Below, one piece after another: positions 23,943 through 34,454 of a DNA stretch of 46,785 nucleotides (its first letter is position 1; every line of letters starts with the position of its first letter). The notes under the pieces are model-generated. The model ran no database searches and was not told the origin of the DNA. It saw nothing but the letters and a program-made list of their open reading frames with translations. The position numbers and the translations under genes are program-made. Origin of the DNA: an uncultured Clostridia bacterium (GTDB lineage Bacteria; Bacillota; Clostridia; Christensenellales; Borkfalkiaceae); the NCBI GenBank assembly GCA_944367465.1, contig CALVWO010000005.1, forward strand, positions 1 to 46,785, read 5' to 3'.

Positions 23943-25604
23943 ATGGATGTGAAAAAGTATTGCAGTCAGTTTATCCTTCCCCCCGAGCGTTGCATGGACT
24001 GGGCGGAGAAGAGCATGATCGGACGGGCGCCCGTATGGTGCAGCGTCGATTTGCGCGACGGCAACCAGGCGCTCATCGAGCCGATGGGGCTCGAGACGAA
24101 ACTGGAATTTTTCAACCTCCTCGTGGAGATCGGCTTCAAGGAGATCGAGGTGGGGTTCCCCGCCGCGAGCGAAACGGAGTACGATTTTCTGCGCGCGCTC
24201 ATCGACCGCGGCCTCATTCCCGACGACGTGACCATTCAGGTGCTCACGCAGGCGCGCGAGCACATCATCAAAAAGACGTTCGAGGCCATCCGCGGCGCGA
24301 AGAACGTCATCGTGCACGTCTATAATTCCACGTCCGTCGCCCAGCGCGAGCAGGTGTTCCGCAAGAACCGGGAAGAGATCAAAAAAATCGCCGTAGACGG
24401 CGCGAAACTTCTCAAAAAACTCACCGACGAGGCGGGCGCGGATTACCGCTTCGAGTACTCTCCCGAGAGTTTCACGGGTACGGAGCCCGATTACGCGCTC
24501 GAGGTGTGCAACGCAGTGCTCGACGTATGGCAGCCCACGGCGGAACGCAAGGCGATCATCAATCTGCCCGCCACGGTGGAAAACGCCATGCCGCACGTCT
24601 ATGCGCAGCAGATCGAGTACATGCACAAACACCTCAAATACCGCGGGAACGTCGTCCTCTCGCTGCATCCGCACAACGACCGCGGCACGGGCGTTGCGAC
24701 GGCGGAATTCGGCATCCTGGCGGGCGCGGACCGCGTGGAGGGCACGCTCTTCGGCAACGGCGAGCGCACGGGCAACTGCGACGTCGTCACCCTTGCCATG
24801 AACATGTATTCGCAGGGCGTCGATCCGGGGCTGGATTTCTCCAATATGCCGTACGTTGCCGCGCTGTACGAGACGTACACGGGCATGAAGATCTCGCCCC
24901 GTCAGCCCTATGCGGGCGAACTGGTGTTCGCGGCGTTCTCCGGATCCCATCAGGACGCCATCGCAAAGGGCATGAAGTTCCGCGAGGAGACGGGGCGTGC
25001 CGTGTGGGACGTTCCCTATCTCCCCATCGATCCCAAAGATGTGGGCAGGGAATACGATTCCGACGTCATCCGCATCAATTCGCAGTCCGGAAAGGGCGGC
25101 GTGGGGTACGTTCTCGAACACGCCTACGGCATCAAGCTGCCTGCCCGCATGAAGGAGGCGATGAGCTACGCCGTCAAACACGTCTCCGACGTCGAGCACC
25201 GCGAACTCAAAGCGCCCGAGATCTTCGAGGTGTTCGGCAGGCAGTTCCTCACGCCCCGCGCCTATTTCGACCTCGGCGAGGTGCATTACCGCCAGGAAAA
25301 CGGCATTACGGCGGTCGTGGAGATCAGAGAGGGCGAGCACGTCACCGTCGTCGAGGCGACGGGCAACGGGCGGCTGGACGCCGTCTCCAACGCGCTCAAA
25401 AAGCACTTCCGCGTGCAGTACAATCTCACGGGATACGAACAGCACGCGCTCTCCTCGGGCTCCTTCGCACAGGCGATCAGCTACCTCGGCGTCGAGAGCC
25501 GCGAACGCATCTTCTGGGGGGCGGGGGAAAATTCGGATATCACGCGCGCCGCGGTGCAGGCGCTCGTCTCGGCGCTGAACAACCTCCTGGGCGCGCATGA
25601 ATAA
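23943..25604 (+). CDS. leuA: 2-isopropylmalate synthase, LeuA type 2
   Basis: A 553-residue enzyme condensing acetyl-CoA with 2-ketoisovalerate, the first leucine step. The metal and catalytic region is SVDLRDGNQAL, with HPHNDRGTGVATAEFG downstream. FGNGERTGNCDVVTLAMNMY is typical of the family. The C-terminal part (after about residue 430) is the leucine-feedback domain. Length matches type 2 LeuA. GAGAGGTG precedes the ATG. It overlaps queH by 8 bp. Confidence 0.96.
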   Translation: MDVKKYCSQFILPPERCMDWAEKSMIGRAPVWCSVDLRDGNQALIEPMGLETKLEFFNLLVEIGFKEIEVGFPAASETEYDFLRALIDRGLIPDDVTIQVLTQAREHIIKKTFEAIRGAKNVIVHVYNSTSVAQREQVFRKNREEIKKIAVDGAKLLKKLTDEAGADYRFEYSPESFTGTEPDYALEVCNAVLDVWQPTAERKAIINLPATVENAMPHVYAQQIEYMHKHLKYRGNVVLSLHPHNDRGTGVATAEFGILAGADRVEGTLFGNGERTGNCDVVTLAMNMYSQGVDPGLDFSNMPYVAALYETYTGMKISPRQPYAGELVFAAFSGSHQDAIAKGMKFREETGRAVWDVPYLPIDPKDVGREYDSDVIRINSQSGKGGVGYVLEHAYGIKLPARMKEAMSYAVKHVSDVEHRELKAPEIFEVFGRQFLTPRAYFDLGEVHYRQENGITAVVEIREGEHVTVVEATGNGRLDAVSNALKKHFRVQYNLTGYEQHALSSGSFAQAISYLGVESRERIFWGAGENSDITRAAVQALVSALNNLLGAHE

Positions 25605-26202
25605 GATCAATTACGACGCGGCAATGCTCCGCGTGCTCGGGGAGGCGCGGCAAAAGCGGGTGCTCTTGCAGGCGTGCTGCGCGCCGTGCGCCTCGCACTG
25701 TCTTTCGGAACTCGCCGGGCGGGCGGAAGTCACCGTGTATTTCTATAATCCCAATCTTTCCGACGCGGCTGAGTACGAAAAACGCAGGGCGGAGCTCCTG
25801 CGGCTCATCGGCGAAACGGGCTGGGCGGACGCCCTCGGCTGCGCGTACGCGCCCGAGGACTTCGCGGCGGTTGCCGCGGGGTATGAGGATGCACCCGAAG
25901 GCGGCGCGCGTTGCGCCCGCTGTTTCCGGCTCCGTCTCGAACATACCGCGCAGGCGGCGAAGGAAAACGGATACGATATGTTCGGCACCACGCTCACGCT
26001 CTCGCCCCTGAAAAACGCGGAGCTCATCAACCGCATCGGGTACGAGGCGGGGGAGAAGTACGGCGTGGAGTATCTTCCGTCCGATTTCAAAAAACGGGGC
26101 GGCTATCTTCATTCCGTCGCGCTCTCCAGGGAGTTCGGGCTGTACCGCCAGAATTATTGCGGCTGCGTGTACTCCATGCGGCGCGCCGATCAACGGGAAT
26201 AA
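25597..26202 (+). CDS. queH: Epoxyqueuosine reductase QueH
   Basis: A 201-residue enzyme that performs the last step of queuosine synthesis on tRNA, the non-orthologous replacement of QueG. Cysteine ligands appear as QACCAPCASHC, ARCARCFRLRLEHTA and NYCGC. YFYNPNLSDAAEYEKR and LTLSPLKNAELIN are DUF208 features. The ATG overlaps the leuA end. queA and tgt occur further on in the window. Confidence 0.93.
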   Translation: MNKINYDAAMLRVLGEARQKRVLLQACCAPCASHCLSELAGRAEVTVYFYNPNLSDAAEYEKRRAELLRLIGETGWADALGCAYAPEDFAAVAAGYEDAPEGGARCARCFRLRLEHTAQAAKENGYDMFGTTLTLSPLKNAELINRIGYEAGEKYGVEYLPSDFKKRGGYLHSVALSREFGLYRQNYCGCVYSMRRADQRE

Positions 26203-26248
26203 CGGCGCGCACCGCAGACATGGCTGCCGCGTCGCGCCTCACGTCATG

Positions 26249-26276
26249 AAAAAGCCGCCTCCGATGGGAGGCGGCT
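26249..26276 (-). terminator. Terminator of the minus-strand leu/yggS/phospholipase unit
   Basis: The stem is AGCCGCCTCC (26253-26262) with GGAGGCGGCT (26267-26276). On the minus strand it is followed by a U tract (plus-strand AAAAA at 26249-26253). It lies just past the stop of the phospholipase gene. Confidence 0.88.
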
Positions 26277-26284
26277 CGTGCGTT

Positions 26285-27157
26285 TTACAGGTGTTTTCCC
26301 GTCAGAAGATGGCGGTCGAACTGTTCGCGCGGGAGGGGCGCGCCGCCGATGTGGTCGTAAAAGAGCATCATGCGGTACACGCTCGTGCTTACGGCGCGTT
26401 CGAACAGGTCGTCCGCCGTTTTTGCGGGGGGCATGCCCTCGATCTCGGCAGCGATCTCAAACTCTTCCCCGCGCAGTACCGTTTCCCGCGGTTTTCTTGC
26501 GGGGTACAGGCAGGAGAGGGAGCGGATGCGGAAAAGTTTATCGAAGAACGCCCACCGCCTCTGCGCCGTGTAGCAGTGCTTGCCGTGGAACACGCGCAGG
26601 AACTGCTGGAAGCCGATGAGCGCGCTCTTCATCGTCCCGTGCGGGATCTTCTTGCCCAGCTCTCCCGAAACGTATTTCCAGAGCGGTTTCACGTCGTCCT
26701 CCAGCTCCGTCACGTCGGGGAAGGGGTAGTTTTCCAGCTCCCTGCCGTTGATCTTGCGCGAAAAGTATACGTCCCAGTCGTTTTCGATGCGCTGGTGTTC
26801 GCGCGGGCGCAGCTTATTCAGCTCTATATAGCGGTATACGAACGGATGGAAGGCGACGTCCGCGCAGTAGTGCGTCACATAGCCAAGGCAGTAGGCGAGC
26901 GGGATATCCCGTTCCGCGGCGTCCAGCCCTTCGAGGAACTGTTCGAACAGGCAGAAGAGTTCGTATACGTGCGAACGGTGCAGGAATTTTCCGAAGTTCT
27001 GCCCCTCCTTGGACGCGGTCGCAAAAAAGAAGGGATCGGGGCCCTGCGCGCCCAGAAAGTAGACGTCGGGCGCGCTCCTGATAACGTTCTGTATCTGATC
27101 GGGCAGGCGTTTCTGCGCCTCGGTAGCCACAAGTTCGTGCGTGATGGTAGATGGCAT
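26285..27157 (-). CDS. Zinc-dependent phospholipase C family protein
   Basis: A 290-residue protein with the PF00882-type pattern: an early THELVATEAQ, then LGAQGPDPFFF and CLGYVTHYCADVAFHPFVY, which provide the His/Asp zinc ligands. No signal peptide is seen, unlike secreted clostridial phospholipase C; many homologues of this shape are uncharacterised cytoplasmic proteins. It lies 33 bp after yggS. A TATACT box ends 12 nt before the ATG, so a promoter of its own is possible. Confidence 0.8.
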   Translation of the reverse strand: MPSTITHELVATEAQKRLPDQIQNVIRSAPDVYFLGAQGPDPFFFATASKEGQNFGKFLHRSHVYELFCLFEQFLEGLDAAERDIPLAYCLGYVTHYCADVAFHPFVYRYIELNKLRPREHQRIENDWDVYFSRKINGRELENYPFPDVTELEDDVKPLWKYVSGELGKKIPHGTMKSALIGFQQFLRVFHGKHCYTAQRRWAFFDKLFRIRSLSCLYPARKPRETVLRGEEFEIAAEIEGMPPAKTADDLFERAVSTSVYRMMLFYDHIGGAPLPREQFDRHLLTGKHL

Positions 27158-27190
27158 AGCTCTCTCTTTAGTATATGCTGTTGCGTGGTT

Positions 27191-27868
27191 TTATGCCTGC
27201 GTATCGTAGTGCCGTTCTCCGAAGATCGCCGTGCCAAGACGTATCATGTTGGCACCATGTCTCAAACAGAGCTTCCAGTCGCCGCTCATGCCCATGGAGA
27301 GCCAGCGGATATTTCCGTCCTGCGCCTTTGCTCTTTCAAAGAGGGCGCGCATCTTTTTTACGAGCGCCGCCTTTTCTTCGTCGGTGCCCGCAAGGGGGAG
27401 CATCGCCATGAATCCGCGCACGCGCAGCCCCTGCGTGCCGCGGATACGCTCGTACGCCGCCCACGTTTCCTGAAGGGGATAGCCGCTCTTGCTCTCCTCG
27501 CAGCCGATGTTGACTTCGATGAGCACGTCCTGCACGATCTCCGCCTTCACGCAGCGCTTTGCGAGCTCCCCGGCGAGTTCGTCTCTGTCGAGCGACTGAA
27601 TGAGGTACGTCTTGCCCACGAGATATTTGATCTTATTCGTCTGCAAATGCCCGATGAAGTGGCGGTTTCCGCCCTGCACGAGGTCGAATTTATCGCGGAA
27701 TTCCTGCACCTTGTTCTCGCCGATATCGGTGATCCCCGCGACGATCGCCTCGTTGATCTCTTCGGGCGTGCGCGTCTTGGTCGCCGCGACGAGCGTCACG
27801 GGCTCGCCCATGCCGTTGCCCGCCGCAAGCCCGGCGAGCAGGTTTTTTACGTTTTCGGAAATACTCAT
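27191..27868 (-). CDS. PLP homeostasis protein, YggS/PLPBP family
   Basis: A 225-residue TIM-barrel PLP-binding protein without known catalytic turnover. Lys31 in LVAATKTR is the PLP lysine; [39 protein letters not shown] and [10 protein letters not shown] complete the family pattern. The ATG overlaps the leuB stop (ATGA). A longer frame to 28339 is only the reading frame running back through leuB. Confidence 0.95.
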   Translation of the reverse strand: MSISENVKNLLAGLAAGNGMGEPVTLVAATKTRTPEEINEAIVAGITDIGENKVQEFRDKFDLVQGGNRHFIGHLQTNKIKYLVGKTYLIQSLDRDELAGELAKRCVKAEIVQDVLIEVNIGCEESKSGYPLQETWAAYERIRGTQGLRVRGFMAMLPLAGTDEEKAALVKKMRALFERAKAQDGNIRWLSMGMSGDWKLCLRHGANMIRLGTAIFGERHYDTQA

Positions 27869-28953
27869 ATTCTCTCGCAGATGAGCCGCGTCATTTCGCG
27901 GCAGCCGACTTTTTTCATGCCCTCCGACCAGATGTCCGCCGTGCGGAATCCCTCGTCCAGAACGGCAGCCACGGCGTTTTCCACGGCGCCGCACTCCGTT
28001 GTGAGGGCGAAGGAATCGCGCAGCATCATCGCCGCCGAGAGGATGGTCGCAATGGGGTTGGCAACGTCCTGCCCCGCAATGTCGGGCGCGGAGCCGTGGA
28101 TGGGCTCGTACAGCCCGCGGGAAGTATCGCCGAGCGAAGAGGAGGCGAGCATGCCGATGGAACCCGTCACCTGCGCCGCCTCGTCGGAGAGGATGTCTCC
28201 GAACATGTTCGAAGTGAGCAGGATGTCGAACTGCGCGGGATTTTTCACGATCTGCATGGCGGCGTTGTCCACTAGCATATCCGTCACGGTGACTTCGGGG
28301 TAGTTCTTTTCCGCATAGGCATGCACCGTCCTGCGCCACAGGCGGGAGCTCTCGAGCACGTTCGCCTTATCGACGGATATGATGCGCTTTGTGCGTTTCA
28401 TGGCGAGTTCGCATGCGATCCGCGCGATGCGTTCGATCTCCGTCACGGAGTACTGTTCGGTATCCCACGCCGTCGTGCCCGCCTCCGCGTCCTCGCGCAC
28501 GCCGCGATCGCCGAAGTAGATGCCGCCGGTGAGTTCTCTCACCACTATGATCTCCACGCCCTTCTCCACGAGCTCCTTTTTGAGCGGAGAGGCGTCCGCA
28601 AGCGCCTTCCACAGCTTTGCGGGGCGGATGTTGGAGTACAGCCCGAGCGCCTTCCGGATGGCAAGCAGCCCCGCCTCGGGGCGCTTTTCGGCGGGGAGGG
28701 CGAGGATGCGCTTGTCGCCCACCGCGCCGCCCACCGCGCCGAGCAGCACGGAGTCAGAGGCGAGGCAGCGCTCCACGGTGTGCGCGGGCAGCGGTTCGCC
28801 CGTCTGCTCGAGCGCGCAGATGCCGATGGGCAGCGGCTCGAAGGTAAATTCATGCCCGTATTTCCGGGCGATCGCCTGCATGACGGCGACGGCGCCTTCC
28901 GTGATCTCGGGGCCGATTCCGTCTCCTGCCAGAACTGCAATATGTTTTTTCAT
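27865..28953 (-). CDS. leuB: 3-isopropylmalate dehydrogenase LeuB
   Basis: A 362-residue NAD-dependent decarboxylating dehydrogenase, third leucine step. Motifs are [53 protein letters not shown] and [36 protein letters not shown] lies upstream of the ATG. It is 46 bp after the unknown membrane gene. Confidence 0.97.
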   Translation of the reverse strand: MKKHIAVLAGDGIGPEITEGAVAVMQAIARKYGHEFTFEPLPIGICALEQTGEPLPAHTVERCLASDSVLLGAVGGAVGDKRILALPAEKRPEAGLLAIRKALGLYSNIRPAKLWKALADASPLKKELVEKGVEIIVVRELTGGIYFGDRGVREDAEAGTTAWDTEQYSVTEIERIARIACELAMKRTKRIISVDKANVLESSRLWRRTVHAYAEKNYPEVTVTDMLVDNAAMQIVKNPAQFDILLTSNMFGDILSDEAAQVTGSIGMLASSSLGDTSRGLYEPIHGSAPDIAGQDVANPIATILSAAMMLRDSFALTTECGAVENAVAAVLDEGFRTADIWSEGMKKVGCREMTRLICERI

Positions 28954-28999
28954 GGGATGCTCCTGTATGCTCCTGCGCCCTTCGCCGGGGCGCGTTCGT

Positions 29000-29563
29000 T
29001 CAGCCTTCGATGGCTCTCACGGTGTTGTTGTCAAACAGCGCTCTGTATGCCGGAGCGCTGCGTACGGCTTCGTATTCGCCGCGGTACATGAACACGGTCT
29101 TGCCCGCGATCGCGCAGATCTCGCGCACGGTAGGGCAGAGTTCTGTTTCGCGGACGCACGTCTCATCCATCCGCGCGGTCTCTTCCCCGGACATGGTACC
29201 CTCCAGATAGCGCGCGACGGCGTCTGCGTCATCCGTCAGAAAGAGGGTCAGGTCAAAGCGGTCGCCTGCGGAAGGCGCGGCGATGCGCGCCCGTTTTCCG
29301 ATGTAAAAGAGAAAAACGGCGCCCGTCTTTCCGCTCGCGAGCAGGTCGCGCTCCTCCTGTTTCCCGGCGCCGCTCCGTGCGGCGCGTTCCCTGTTTGCAA
29401 GGAACGCGAACGCCGCGCCTCCTATAAGGAGCGCGCCCGTGGCGGAGGCGATGAGGGCGATCTCCGCCGTCTCGCCGCGAAACTGCCCGGAGAGGATGAA
29501 ACAGACGATCGCGCCGACCGCCGCCGCGGCGACGATGATGTATTTTATATAAATTTTTTTCAT
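29000..29563 (-). CDS. Unknown two-pass membrane protein in the leu cluster
   Basis: A 187-residue protein with two membrane segments ([17 protein letters not shown] and [20 protein letters not shown]) followed by about 120 soluble residues, no family recognised. ATG 29563 (MKKIYIKY) has GCGGAAAG in a good position; an in-frame start at about 29605 would add MSANGKKFLPLRKA. It sits between leuD and leuB but has its own strong promoter. A role in leucine synthesis is not indicated by sequence. Confidence 0.65.
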   Translation of the reverse strand: MKKIYIKYIIVAAAAVGAIVCFILSGQFRGETAEIALIASATGALLIGGAAFAFLANRERAARSGAGKQEERDLLASGKTGAVFLFYIGKRARIAAPSAGDRFDLTLFLTDDADAVARYLEGTMSGEETARMDETCVRETELCPTVREICAIAGKTVFMYRGEYEAVRSAPAYRALFDNNTVRAIEG

Positions 29564-29707
29564 GGCTTTCCGCAGCGGCAGGAATTTCTTTCCATTAGCG
29601 CTCATGCGCTGCCGAACACCCTGCCCCACGGCACGCGCGGCGGGGGTTGCCCCGTCTGAGGCGCCAAAACGATGCTGCCGCAGGCGTGGTTTGTATTTTT
29701 CACTTAC

Positions 29708-29736
29708 AGTATACCGCATGCGCGCATGACTGTCAA
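29708..29736 (-). promoter_or_regulatory. Promoter upstream of the membrane gene and leuB
   Basis: On the minus strand TTGACA (29736-29731), 17-bp spacer, TATACT (29713-29708). The leader to ATG 29563 would be about 138 nt. Confidence 0.85.
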
Positions 29737-29746
29737 TCATGCGCGC
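29720..29746. promoter_or_regulatory. Perfect inverted repeat centred on the -35 box
   Basis: GCGCGCATGA (29720-29729) and TCATGCGCGC (29737-29746) flank CTGTCAA, which contains the -35. It could be an operator or a hairpin between leuD and the next unit. Confidence 0.6.
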
Positions 29747-29788
29747 GGGAATCATACATAATTTGTAAAGAAAAGGACTGTGCGGAGC

Positions 29789-30268
29789 TTATTTCAGCGA
29801 TTTCAGAAGTCCGCCCGCGTCGATGATCCTCTGGATAAAGTCGGGGAAGGGCTGCGCCTGAAAGCTCTCGCCCGTCGTCTCGTCGGTGATCACGCCTTTG
29901 GCGAGGTCGCAGCGCACCGTATCGCCCGCTTTGATGCGTTTCACCGCCTCGGGACATTCCAGAATGGGCAGCCCGATGTTGATGGCGTTGCGGTAGAAAA
30001 TGCGCGCGAAGGTATTCGCAATGACGAGCGAAACGCCGCTCGCCTTGATGGCGATGGGGGCGTGCTCGCGCGAGGAGCCGCAGCCGAAGTTATCTTCTGC
30101 GACGATCACGTCGCCCTTTTTCACGCGCTTTATAAAGTCGGGATCGATGTCCTCCATGCAGTGCGCGGCGAGTTCTTCCTCCGAAGACGTGTTGAGATAC
30201 CGCGCAGGGATGATGACGTCGGTATCGACGTCGTTCCCGTATCTGTGTACCGTGCCTTTTACGGTCAT
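29789..30268 (-). CDS. leuD: 3-isopropylmalate dehydratase small subunit LeuD
   Basis: A 159-residue subunit of isopropylmalate isomerase, in the short form found with ~420-residue Leu[25 protein letters not shown] holds the substrate-specificity loop; [38 protein letters not shown] is family-typical. Its ATG overlaps the leuC stop. Confidence 0.96.
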   Translation of the reverse strand: MTVKGTVHRYGNDVDTDVIIPARYLNTSSEEELAAHCMEDIDPDFIKRVKKGDVIVAEDNFGCGSSREHAPIAIKASGVSLVIANTFARIFYRNAINIGLPILECPEAVKRIKAGDTVRCDLAKGVITDETTGESFQAQPFPDFIQRIIDAGGLLKSLK

Positions 30269-31521
30269 TTTGTCACCTCCCCGGCAGTTGCCAGCCTTCC
30301 GAGCACCGCGCTCGCCGCCGCCGTATAGGGGGAGGCGAGGTAGATCTCGCTCGTGATGTGTCCCATGCGCCCCACGAAGTTGCGGTTGGTCGTCGAAACG
30401 CAGCGTTCGTGGTCGGCAAGAATGCCCATGTGCCCGCCCAGGCAGGGGCCGCAGGTGGGCGTGGAAAGCACCGCGCCCGCACCGATGAAGATGTCCGCAA
30501 GCCCTTCGCGGATCGCCTGCAGATAGATCTCCTGCGTGGCGGGAATGACGATGCACCGCACGTTCTTTGCCACCGTCCTGCCGCGCAGTATTTCAGCAGC
30601 CTGCCGCAAATCGGAGATGCGCCCGTTCGTGCAGGAGCCGATCACGACCTGATCGATGGGGATGTTCTCCCATGCCGTTTTCGTGTTTTCGGGCAGGTGG
30701 GGGAAGGCGACCGTGGGTTTCAGCACGGAGAGGTCGATTTCGATCGTCTTTTCATACTCCGCGTCGTCGTCCGCCTCGAAGATTTTTACGGGGCGCTTGA
30801 ATCTGCCCTGCATATAGGCGAGCGTCTTGTCGTCCACGGGGAAGATGCCGTTCTTCGCGCCCGCCTCGATCGCCATGTTGCACACGGTGAACCTGTCGTC
30901 CATCGAAAGGGAGGCGACGCCCTCGCCCGTGAATTCCATGCTCTTGTAGAGCGCGCCGTCCACGCCGATCATGCCGATGATGTGCAGGATGAGGTCTTTG
31001 CCCGTCACATATTCGGGAAGCGCGCCTCTGAGCACGAAGCGGATGGCGGAAGGAACCTTGAACCAGCACTGTCCCGTCATCATGCCCGCGGCAAGGTCGG
31101 TCGAGCCGACGCCCGTCGAGAACGCGCCCAGCGCGCCGTAGGTGCAGGTGTGGCTGTCCGCGCCGATCACGCAATCGCCCGCGCCCACGAGCCCCTGCTC
31201 GGGCAGGAGCGCGTGTTCTATTCCCATGCGCCCGACGTCGAAAAAGTTCTCCACGCCTTCGCGCTTGGCAAACTCGCGCGTGCATTTTACCTGGCACGCC
31301 GCCTTGATATCTTTGTTGGGCGTGAAGTGATCCATCACGAGCGCAACGCGGTCTTTGTACTTCACATGTCCGCCCGCCTTTTCCATCTCTCTGACGGCGA
31401 CGGGCGCGGTGATGTCGTTTGCGAGCGCCATATCGAGATCCGCCACGATGAGCTGTCCGGCAGTTACCGCGTCGAGCCCCGCATGCGCCGCGAGGATCTT
31501 CTGCGTCATCGTCATACCCAT
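30265..31521 (-). CDS. leuC: 3-isopropylmalate dehydratase large subunit LeuC
   Basis: A 418-residue [4Fe-4S] subunit, second leucine step with LeuD. Fe-S cysteines are in [13 protein letters not shown] and [41 protein letters not shown] is typical. ATG 31521 has AAGGAG upstream; an upstream in-frame ATG at 31581 lies on the -35 box and is rejected. It is the first gene of the unit facing lysR. Confidence 0.96.
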   Translation of the reverse strand: MGMTMTQKILAAHAGLDAVTAGQLIVADLDMALANDITAPVAVREMEKAGGHVKYKDRVALVMDHFTPNKDIKAACQVKCTREFAKREGVENFFDVGRMGIEHALLPEQGLVGAGDCVIGADSHTCTYGALGAFSTGVGSTDLAAGMMTGQCWFKVPSAIRFVLRGALPEYVTGKDLILHIIGMIGVDGALYKSMEFTGEGVASLSMDDRFTVCNMAIEAGAKNGIFPVDDKTLAYMQGRFKRPVKIFEADDDAEYEKTIEIDLSVLKPTVAFPHLPENTKTAWENIPIDQVVIGSCTNGRISDLRQAAEILRGRTVAKNVRCIVIPATQEIYLQAIREGLADIFIGAGAVLSTPTCGPCLGGHMGILADHERCVSTTNRNFVGRMGHITSEIYLASPYTAAASAVLGRLATAGEVTK

Positions 31522-31543
31522 ATTTTTCTCCTTCGGAAATTGT

Positions 31544-31581
31544 TTGACAAAAGTATAGCATATATGGTATACTGCCGTCAA
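31544..31581. promoter_or_regulatory. Face-to-face promoters of leuC and lysR over a shared palindrome
   Basis: Plus strand (lysR): TTGACA (31544-31549) and TATACT (31568-31573). Minus strand (leuC): TTGACG (31581-31576) and TATACT (31557-31552). Both spacers are 18 bp. The two -10 boxes form the arms of an almost perfect palindrome, AGTATA...TATACT (31552-31573), a likely LysR-type binding site. Confidence 0.8.
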
Positions 31582-31626
31582 TCATTTAAAAAATGAATTA
31601 TTGCATAGGGGTTATCGAAAAACCGC

Positions 31627-32448
31627 ATGAATACGGAGAACCTGCGTACATTTCTTCTGCTTGTAAAACTTAAAAACTTCACGCGGGTGGCGGAGCATCT
31701 CTTCGTCGCACAGTCCACCGTTACCAACCGCATCGCGGAGATGGAGCGGGAGACGGGCGTGCGCCTTCTGCGGCGGGAAACGCGTAACGTCGCGCTCACC
31801 GAAGAGGGCAAGACCTTTTACGAATACGCGCGCCGCATCGTCGAGATGGAGGACGCCTGCCTTTCCGCCGTCAAGGGCGGCGTGCGCCAGATCCGTCTGG
31901 GCGCGACCAACGCCGTTTACGAGGGCGCGCTCAAAGAGCACATCTTAAAGGGGATCGCGGAGGGGCGTGCCTACCGCGTTACACTCGGGCACACCGCCGA
32001 GATCCTGGAGATGCTCTGGGACGGGCTGCTGGACGCGGCGTACGTCTATCAGAGCGTCAAGCGCGTCGGCTACAAGTGTACGCCCTTCTCGGAGGACGAG
32101 CTTGCATTTCTCGTGCGGGCGGATAAGAACGGTTTTCCGGGCGGCATCACGCGCGAACAGCTTCCCGAGCTTCCCTGCGCCATGTGCAACTTCTCGCTCG
32201 CCGAGATCGGCTCCTATCTGCGCGAGCTCTTTCCCGCGGGGCATGTGTTCCCGTTCGAGGTGGATAACTCCAATAAGGTAAAGGATTATCTTGCCGCGGG
32301 GCTCGGCTATGCCTTCCTTCCGCGCGGCATCGTGAAGGATGAACTCGAGAGCGGGCTTTTAACGGAAGTCAGACCGCTCGATTTCGACCGCATGAAGATC
32401 CTGAGTTACCGCGTCTGCCGCGCAGACGAAGAGGAACGGTATATCTGA
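31627..32448 (+). CDS. LysR-family transcriptional regulator, probably of leuCDB
   Basis: A 273-residue regulator with N-terminal helix-turn-helix (LRTFLLLVKLKNFTRVAEHLFVAQSTVTNRIAEMERETGVRLL) and a periplasmic-binding-like effector domain from about residue 88. It is divergent from leuC and their promoters overlap, the usual LysR arrangement, so control of leuCDB and itself is likely. The effector is unknown; isopropylmalate or a branched-chain intermediate is a guess by analogy. Confidence 0.88.
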   Translation: MNTENLRTFLLLVKLKNFTRVAEHLFVAQSTVTNRIAEMERETGVRLLRRETRNVALTEEGKTFYEYARRIVEMEDACLSAVKGGVRQIRLGATNAVYEGALKEHILKGIAEGRAYRVTLGHTAEILEMLWDGLLDAAYVYQSVKRVGYKCTPFSEDELAFLVRADKNGFPGGITREQLPELPCAMCNFSLAEIGSYLRELFPAGHVFPFEVDNSNKVKDYLAAGLGYAFLPRGIVKDELESGLLTEVRPLDFDRMKILSYRVCRADEEERYI

Positions 32449-32510
32449 TATTATTTTGAATAATATCGAAATAACAAATACGGGAATCATTCCAACCGGT
32501 GTTATATACA

Positions 32511-32558
32511 AAAAATCGGGCAAAAATGGTGCAGAAAGCGCCTTTTTTGCCCGATTTT
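32511..32558 (+). terminator. Terminator after the lysR gene
   Basis: AAAATCGGGCAAAAA (32512-32526) pairs with TTTTTTGCCCGATTTT (32543-32558) around a GGTGC...GCGCC inner stem. Confidence 0.85.
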
Positions 32559-32659
32559 ACTGTTTTATCCGTAAATCCTAATATTTCGATATAAATCGAA
32601 ATAATAAATTCTCTGTGCAATTTCCGTCCCGGGCGGAACGATCGTCTGCTCCGGAAATG

Positions 32660-32695
32660 CCCGCGGGGCAGCTGTAAAAACAGCTGCCCCGCGGG
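32660..32695. terminator. 16-bp perfect hairpin between convergent lysR and ilvD
   Basis: CCCGCGGGGCAGCTGT (32660-32675) pairs with ACAGCTGCCCCGCGGG (32680-32695). It probably ends ilvD transcription from the other side. The rest of the 323-bp spacer holds only AT-rich repeats of TATCGAAATAA. Confidence 0.75.
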
Positions 32696-32771
32696 ATCAT
32701 TTTATGCATGATCAAAAGTATTTTCAGTCGTGAACTGCCCGCCGCGGACGTTCCGCGCGGGATGCATGATC

Positions 32772-34436
32772 TCAGAATTTTTTGAACACTGCGCCGTCGG
32801 AGGCGGAGGTCACCAGCACGCGGTAACGTTTCAAATATCCCTCCACGGGCTTTTCGAGCGGCACAAAGCCCTTGAGGCGCGCGTTGATCTCTTCCTGCGG
32901 CACGCGGAGATTGATCTCACCCTTTTCGATGTCGATATCGATGATATCGCCTTCCCGAACGACGCCGATCACGCCGCCCGCGGCAGCCTCGGGGCAGACG
33001 TGCCCGATTGCCGCGCCGCGCGTCGCGCCCGAAAAACGCCCGTCCGTGATGAGCGCGACGGTATCGCCCAAGCCCGCGCCCACGATGGACGAGGTGGGGG
33101 AGAGCATCTCGCGCATCCCGGGGCCGCCCTTGGGGCCCTCGTAGCGGATGACGACGACGTCGCCCTTGTTGATCTTGTTGGTGGAGATCGCCTCCATTGC
33201 CGCCTCTTCCGAATCGAATACGCGCGCGGGACCGGAGTGGCGGTACATTTTGGGATCGACGGCGCTCTTTTTGACGACGGCGCCCTCCTTTGCGAGATTG
33301 CCTTTGAGGATGGCGAGCCCGCCGTAGGGGGAATAGGGGGCGTCTACGGGACGGATGATCTCGTTATCCCTTACGCGGGCGTTTTTGGTGAGTTCGTCCT
33401 GCGTTACGCCCGCCACCGTCTGCGCGGAGCCGTCGAAAAGATCTGCGTCGATGAGACAGCGGATGACGGCGGAGATGCCGCCCGCGTCCTCGAGTTCCTC
33501 GATGTAGTGCTCGCCCGCAGGCGCGAGGCGGCACAGGTTGGGCGTCTTTGCCGAGATCTCGTTCATGGTATCCACCGAGATCTGTTCTTTCGTAAAGCCG
33601 AGCTCGCTCGCGAGCGCCAGAAGGTGCAGCACGGAGTTGGAGGAGGCGCCGATCGCCATATCCACCCGCTCGGCGTTTTTGAGCGCTGCGGGAGTGAGGA
33701 TATCGCGCGGGCGCACGTTTTTTTCGAGCAGTTTCATCACCGCTTCGCCCGTGCGCTTCGCAAGCGCGAGGCGCGCCGAGTACACGGCGGGGATGGTGCC
33801 GTTCCCGGGGAGCGCCATGCCGAGCGCTTCCAGAAGGCAGTTCATGGAGTTTGCCGTGAACATGCCCGAGCACGATCCGCACGAAGGGCATGCCGCGCAT
33901 TCGTAGCGGGCGAGTTCCGCCTCGTCGATCTTGCCTGAGGTATAGGCGCCCACCGCCTCGAACATCGAGGAGAGGGAGAGCTTTCTGCCGTCTTTATGCC
34001 CCGCGAGCATCGGCCCGCCCGAGACGAACGCGGAGGGGATGTTCACACGCACCGCGCCCATCAGCATGCCGGGAATGATCTTGTCGCAGTTGCCCACGAA
34101 CACGCACGCATCGAAGGCGTGCGCCGTTGCCAGGATTTCGGCGCTGTCGGCGATGATCTCGCGGGAGGGGAGGGAGTACCGCATGCCTTTGTGTCCCATC
34201 GCGATGCCGTCGCACACGCCGATGGAGGGCACGATCACGGGCTTTCCGCCCGCGGCGAGCACGCCTTCCGAAACCGCTCTTGCGATCTCCGTGAGGTGCG
34301 TATGCCCGGGGATGATGTCGCTCTGCGCGCAGATGACGCCCACGATGGGCTTTTGCATCTCGCTGTCTGTCCAGCCGAGCGCCCGCAGAAGCGAACGCTG
34401 CGCCGCCATATTGCTGCCGTGTGAGAATGTATTCAT
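32772..34436 (-). CDS. ilvD: Dihydroxy-acid dehydratase IlvD
   Basis: A 554-residue Fe-S enzyme of valine and isoleucine synthesis. Cluster cysteines are [15 protein letters not shown] and [17 protein letters not shown], with an early Cys in [31 protein letters not shown] is the C-terminal signature. The start has GGAGGAG 8 nt upstream. It is separated from ilvN by a 510-bp repeat-filled spacer, so it may have its own promoter, not located. Confidence 0.97.
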   Translation of the reverse strand: MNTFSHGSNMAAQRSLLRALGWTDSEMQKPIVGVICAQSDIIPGHTHLTEIARAVSEGVLAAGGKPVIVPSIGVCDGIAMGHKGMRYSLPSREIIADSAEILATAHAFDACVFVGNCDKIIPGMLMGAVRVNIPSAFVSGGPMLAGHKDGRKLSLSSMFEAVGAYTSGKIDEAELARYECAACPSCGSCSGMFTANSMNCLLEALGMALPGNGTIPAVYSARLALAKRTGEAVMKLLEKNVRPRDILTPAALKNAERVDMAIGASSNSVLHLLALASELGFTKEQISVDTMNEISAKTPNLCRLAPAGEHYIEELEDAGGISAVIRCLIDADLFDGSAQTVAGVTQDELTKNARVRDNEIIRPVDAPYSPYGGLAILKGNLAKEGAVVKKSAVDPKMYRHSGPARVFDSEEAAMEAISTNKINKGDVVVIRYEGPKGGPGMREMLSPTSSIVGAGLGDTVALITDGRFSGATRGAAIGHVCPEAAAGGVIGVVREGDIIDIDIEKGEINLRVPQEEINARLKGFVPLEKPVEGYLKRYRVLVTSASDGAVFKKF

Positions 34437-34454
34437 AAAAAAACTCCTCCATCA

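Noticed and set aside
26246..28303. 685-residue plus-strand frame opposite phospholipase, yggS and leuB
   Set aside because: It spans three recognised minus-strand genes and has no motif or start signal of its own.
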